Under the pieces are notes generated by a model, which saw nothing but the letters and a program-made list of their open reading frames with translations, was not told the origin of the DNA and made no database searches. The translations under genes and the position numbers were made by a program. This document shows positions 8,224 to 10,070 of a DNA stretch of 10,070 nt, one piece after another; the stretch's first letter is position 1; every line of letters starts with the position of its first letter. The stretch comes from Chlorobiaceae bacterium (GTDB lineage: Bacteria; Bacteroidota; Chlorobiia; Chlorobiales; Chlorobiaceae): contig JAAXUM010000032.1 in the NCBI GenBank assembly GCA_013336025.1, positions 1-10,070 of the forward strand, written 5' to 3'.

Positions 8224-9487
8224 GCGCATAGATGCAGACCGGATGGCCCGCCGCATCCCTGGTAAAAAAAAGAAAAGCCCGCTCGCTCTCAACAAGCCGG
8301 TATTTTTTCCGAAGCTCTTCCGCCGAAAGAGGAAAATCACGCCGCTGAATGCTTGCCCCTCTGACGCCATGACGCTCAAGAAAAGCCCTGAAACTTTTCG
8401 GCTTGTACGCAATGCACTCAACCACACGGAACATCCTGCCGGGAAAACCATCAATCACAACATCCGCAGTAAGATAATCAACGCTCCTGTTCACAAACTC
8501 AAGCCCGGAATCGCGCGCAAGCACCGCCGAAAGCCTCGCCTTGATAATAGCCGGATCAGGCTCATAGAGAAACCCCTTCACCGCACTCCCAACAACTCTC
8601 TGCGCCTCGCCTCCCCCGGCAACCTCACTCATCTCCTCAGAATCAGCATGCAGACAGACCGCCTTTACCTGCACGAACCCGTCTGAAGAACACGCACGAT
8701 CAAGCAGAAGAAGAATCTCCTTGCACTCACGATCAACCGAAACCACAACAATCGACTGCAAAGCAGGCAACAGCCTTTTCAGCCCGCTGATCTCCAGAGC
8801 CGGAGACGCCTTGATGCAGACCCTCTGCGCATGACGAAGCAACAGATCATGAGAAGCCACAACATCCGGACTTGCCGCATCCAGCGCAATAGAACGACGC
8901 CCCTCCTCACGGCGAGCGGGATCCACGAAAATCCAGTCAAAAGCATCGTCCGGATACGCAGCAAGCAAACCGATGCTTTCACCATTCCGCACCTGAACAT
9001 TGCCAACTCCGCTCGCCTGCAGATTATGCTCAACCATAGCGCAAAGCAACGGATCACGCTCACAATAAACCACCTCCCGAAACGTCCGGGCAAGAAACAT
9101 CGCATCAACACCAAGTCCGCCGCTCAAATCCATCGCCCGCGTCCCCGACATAAAAGAGGCCTTGTACGCCGCCGCACGCTCCCCGGAAGACTGCTCAAGC
9201 GCCAGAGGCGTATACAGCAGATTGAAAGCAGAAAGAACCGGCAATTTTTTCACAGCCTTCTGCCGGCAGCCAAGCTGTTCAGCCATTGCCCGAACCGGCA
9301 AATCCCCCCGGCCATGAAACCGCATGGCAAAAACAGCCGGATCGTCAGATCGGTGCAGCACAAGCAGCTCCTGAATATGCGGCCTGAGAAGATCCTCAAA
9401 ATAAAATGCAATACCCCCTCGCAGGCTATCATACGGAACGCCCGAGCCACCACTATTTTCTATGAAATCAGCATCACACTCAATCAT
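8156..9487 (-). CDS. Class I SAM-dependent methyltransferase with THUMP-like C-terminal domain (PG_1098 type)
   Basis: A 443-residue protein, probably an RNA methyltransferase; its target is unknown. An N-terminal region (about 1-110) leads to a Rossmann methyltransferase core with MDLSGGLGVDAMFLAR (119-134, SAM motif I), CERD (142-145, acidic ribose contact) and FVDPARR (187-193, motif IV). The C-terminal part, with FPGRMFRVVECIAYKPKSF (348-366) and RRDFPLSAEELRKKYRL (382-398), matches what is recalled of the THUMP-like domain of Bacteroidota/Chlorobiota proteins. The recognisable domain ends near residue 423. The last 20 residues are coded entirely inside the 3' end of ppx on the other strand and look like a run-on tail. 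ATG 9487 is the only good upstream start; its ribosome binding site is weak. The 247-base spacer to fhs upstream argues against tight operon linkage. Confidence 0.88.
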   Translation of the reverse strand: MIECDADFIENSGGSGVPYDSLRGGIAFYFEDLLRPHIQELLVLHRSDDPAVFAMRFHGRGDLPVRAMAEQLGCRQKAVKKLPVLSAFNLLYTPLALEQSSGERAAAYKASFMSGTRAMDLSGGLGVDAMFLARTFREVVYCERDPLLCAMVEHNLQASGVGNVQVRNGESIGLLAAYPDDAFDWIFVDPARREEGRRSIALDAASPDVVASHDLLLRHAQRVCIKASPALEISGLKRLLPALQSIVVVSVDRECKEILLLLDRACSSDGFVQVKAVCLHADSEEMSEVAGGGEAQRVVGSAVKGFLYEPDPAIIKARLSAVLARDSGLEFVNRSVDYLTADVVIDGFPGRMFRVVECIAYKPKSFRAFLERHGVRGASIQRRDFPLSAEELRKKYRLVESERAFLFFTRDAAGHPVCIYALRCFPGDEAALSVPDRNAVPEC

Positions 9488-9507
9488 ACATCCAGTAACT
9501 CACATCA

Positions 9508-9542
9508 CCCCCGCTTTCGCACATCCCGTTACCCCAAACCCC
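9508..9542 (-). promoter_or_regulatory. G-quadruplex-capable sequence just upstream of the methyltransferase start
   Basis: Read on the minus strand there are four G-runs: GGGG (9539-9542), GGGG (9532-9535), GGG (9525-9527) and GGGGG (9508-9512), with loops of 3, 4 and 12 bases. This fits a relaxed quadruplex pattern. It would lie in the 5' leader, ending 20 bases before the ATG, so it could affect translation. It may equally be a by-product of the extreme G bias of this strand. Confidence 0.4.
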
Positions 9543-9596
9543 TGAAAAAAAAACTTACACACAGAAACCTCTATCTATCACAAAAAACATCACCCC

Positions 9597-9604
9597 CAAA
9601 TATA
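9597..9604 (-). promoter_or_regulatory. Possible promoter element TATATTTG upstream of the methyltransferase
   Basis: The minus strand reads TATATTTG. It contains a TATATT hexamer and also fits the Bacteroidota -7 pattern TAnnTTTG, about 110 bases upstream of the start codon. No convincing -35 or -33 partner was found at the expected distance, so this is a weak call. Confidence 0.2.
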
Positions 9605-9652
9605 ACGAGTCCACCGCACGAACGCATAACCCAATCTCCCCCCTTCTTGTCA

Positions 9653-9667
9653 TCTCGACCAACGAGA
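9653..9667. repeat. Short perfect hairpin in a motif resembling a dispersed intergenic repeat
   Basis: TCTCG and CGAGA arms (9653-9657, 9663-9667) flank a five-base loop, ACCAA. Together with the preceding TTGTCA it resembles short dispersed elements remembered from intergenic regions of Chlorobiota and Bacteroidota genomes. The resemblance is from memory. Only one copy is visible here. Confidence 0.35.
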
Positions 9668-9693
9668 CCGATCCCTCTTCAACCCAACTCACC

Positions 9694-9728
9694 CCTCAAC
9701 TCTCCACGTCCCACTCCCCACTCTCCAC
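9694..9728. repeat. Degenerate heptanucleotide tandem repeat (TCTCCAC / GTGGAGA)
   Basis: Five adjacent 7-base units on the + strand: CCTCAAC, TCTCCAC, GTCCCAC, TCCCCAC, TCTCCAC. The two TCTCCAC units are identical and the others differ at one to three positions. A more diverged unit, ACTCACC, may precede them at 9687-9693. The array ends six bases before the fhs stop codon. Confidence 0.6.
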
Positions 9729-9734
9729 ATCCGT

Positions 9735-10070
9735 TTACGACAGTCCGACCGTGGTTCCGTCCTCCAGCACCTGGATTCTCGCCGCCGCCGCGGCCTTCGG
9801 CAGGCCGGGCATCGTGACGATGTTGCCGCAGATGACCACGACGAAGCCGGCGCCGGCAGAGATTCTCAGCTCGCTGACCTTAATGCGGAAGCCGCGGGGC
9901 CGTCCGCGCCGGGCCGGATCATCGGAGAGGGACATCGGGGTCTTGGCGATGCACACTGGCAGCCGGCCAAAGCCGTGGCGATTGAGGAGTTCGAGATCGT
10001 GCCGGGCGCCGGAGTCGAAATCCACACCGTCCGCTCCGTAGAGCTTCCGGGCGACGGCCTCGATTTTGCG
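9735..10070 (-). CDS. fhs: Formate--tetrahydrofolate ligase, C-terminal part (5' end outside window)
   Basis: Fhs joins formate to tetrahydrofolate with ATP, giving 10-formyl-THF for purine synthesis, one-carbon metabolism or the methyl branch of the acetyl-CoA pathway. The frame is open from the window edge to a TAA at 9735, coding 111 residues of a protein normally about 550-560 long. Hallmarks: KLYGADGVDF, GFGRLPVCIAKT, SLSDDP, GRPRGFRIKV, SAGAGFVVVICGNI and TMPGLPKAAAA, in the correct order and reaching the usual C-terminus. The codon GTG at 10025 is internal, not a start. One position reads AKTP where AKTQ is usual (from memory). GC content is about 70%, far above all other genes here, and the C-over-G excess on the + strand is lost. 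Foreign origin or a contig misjoin is therefore possible. Function is clear; whether the rest of the gene is intact cannot be seen. Confidence 0.94.
   Translation of the reverse strand, partial: RKIEAVARKLYGADGVDFDSGARHDLELLNRHGFGRLPVCIAKTPMSLSDDPARRGRPRGFRIKVSELRISAGAGFVVVICGNIVTMPGLPKAAAAARIQVLEDGTTVGLS

Noticed and set aside
8241..8258. GGATG/CATCC inverted repeat just after the ppx stop, near a run of eight A
   Set aside because: The A/T run is on the wrong side of the stem for a terminator in either direction, and the sequence is coding for the methyltransferase.
9545..9553. Run of nine A (nine T on the minus strand) in the spacer, considered as an fhs terminator or phase-variable tract
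   Set aside because: No stem precedes the T-run on the minus strand, and the tract lies outside any coding sequence and any convincing promoter.
8831..9817. Open frame of 328 codons on the + strand across the methyltransferase, spacer and fhs end
   Set aside because: It joins antisense of two genes through a stop-poor, C-rich spacer. Composition is Pro/Arg/His-rich low complexity, and the frame crosses the compositional break.

Overview
The window looks like chromosomal housekeeping DNA from a green sulfur bacterium (Chlorobiota, probably Chlorobiaceae) or a close relative. This is an inference from the gene families, the moderate GC content (roughly 47-63% in hand-counted coding lines) and the PG_1098-type methyltransferase that is typical of the Bacteroidota/Chlorobiota. 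No rRNA, tRNA, CRISPR array or transposase was seen, and no novel multi-gene system could be recognised.

Left part (1-1296, + strand): the C-terminal portion of a family 3 glycoside hydrolase (NagZ-type beta-N-acetylhexosaminidase), cut by the window edge, overlaps a SixA-type phosphohistidine phosphatase. Middle-left (1357-5571, - strand): a four-gene run in the order lysC, purM, plsY, gpsA (aspartokinase, AIR synthase, acyl-phosphate:G3P acyltransferase, G3P dehydrogenase), with gaps of 51, 33 and 15 bases, probably one operon with a candidate promoter just upstream of lysC. plsY and gpsA work consecutively: GpsA makes glycerol-3-phosphate and PlsY acylates it to start phospholipid synthesis.

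Middle-right (5663-8223, + strand): a divergent run made of an NlpC/P60 lipoprotein (cell-wall peptidase), PrmA (ribosomal protein L11 methyltransferase) and a short Ppx/GppA phosphatase that overlaps prmA by ATGA. It meets, tail to tail and with a 68-base overlap, a SAM-dependent methyltransferase with a THUMP-like C-terminus (8156-9487, - strand).

Right end: a 247-base spacer (9488-9734) with extreme strand asymmetry (about 107 C against 18 G on the + strand), degenerate heptanucleotide repeats, a small hairpin and a G-quadruplex-capable run. It is followed by the C-terminal 111 codons of formate--tetrahydrofolate ligase (fhs, - strand), which continues past the edge. At the fhs stop codon the GC content jumps to about 70% and the C-over-G bias of the + strand disappears or reverses. 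This compositional break is the most interesting signal here and suggests horizontal acquisition of fhs or, if this is a draft or metagenome contig, a misjoin.
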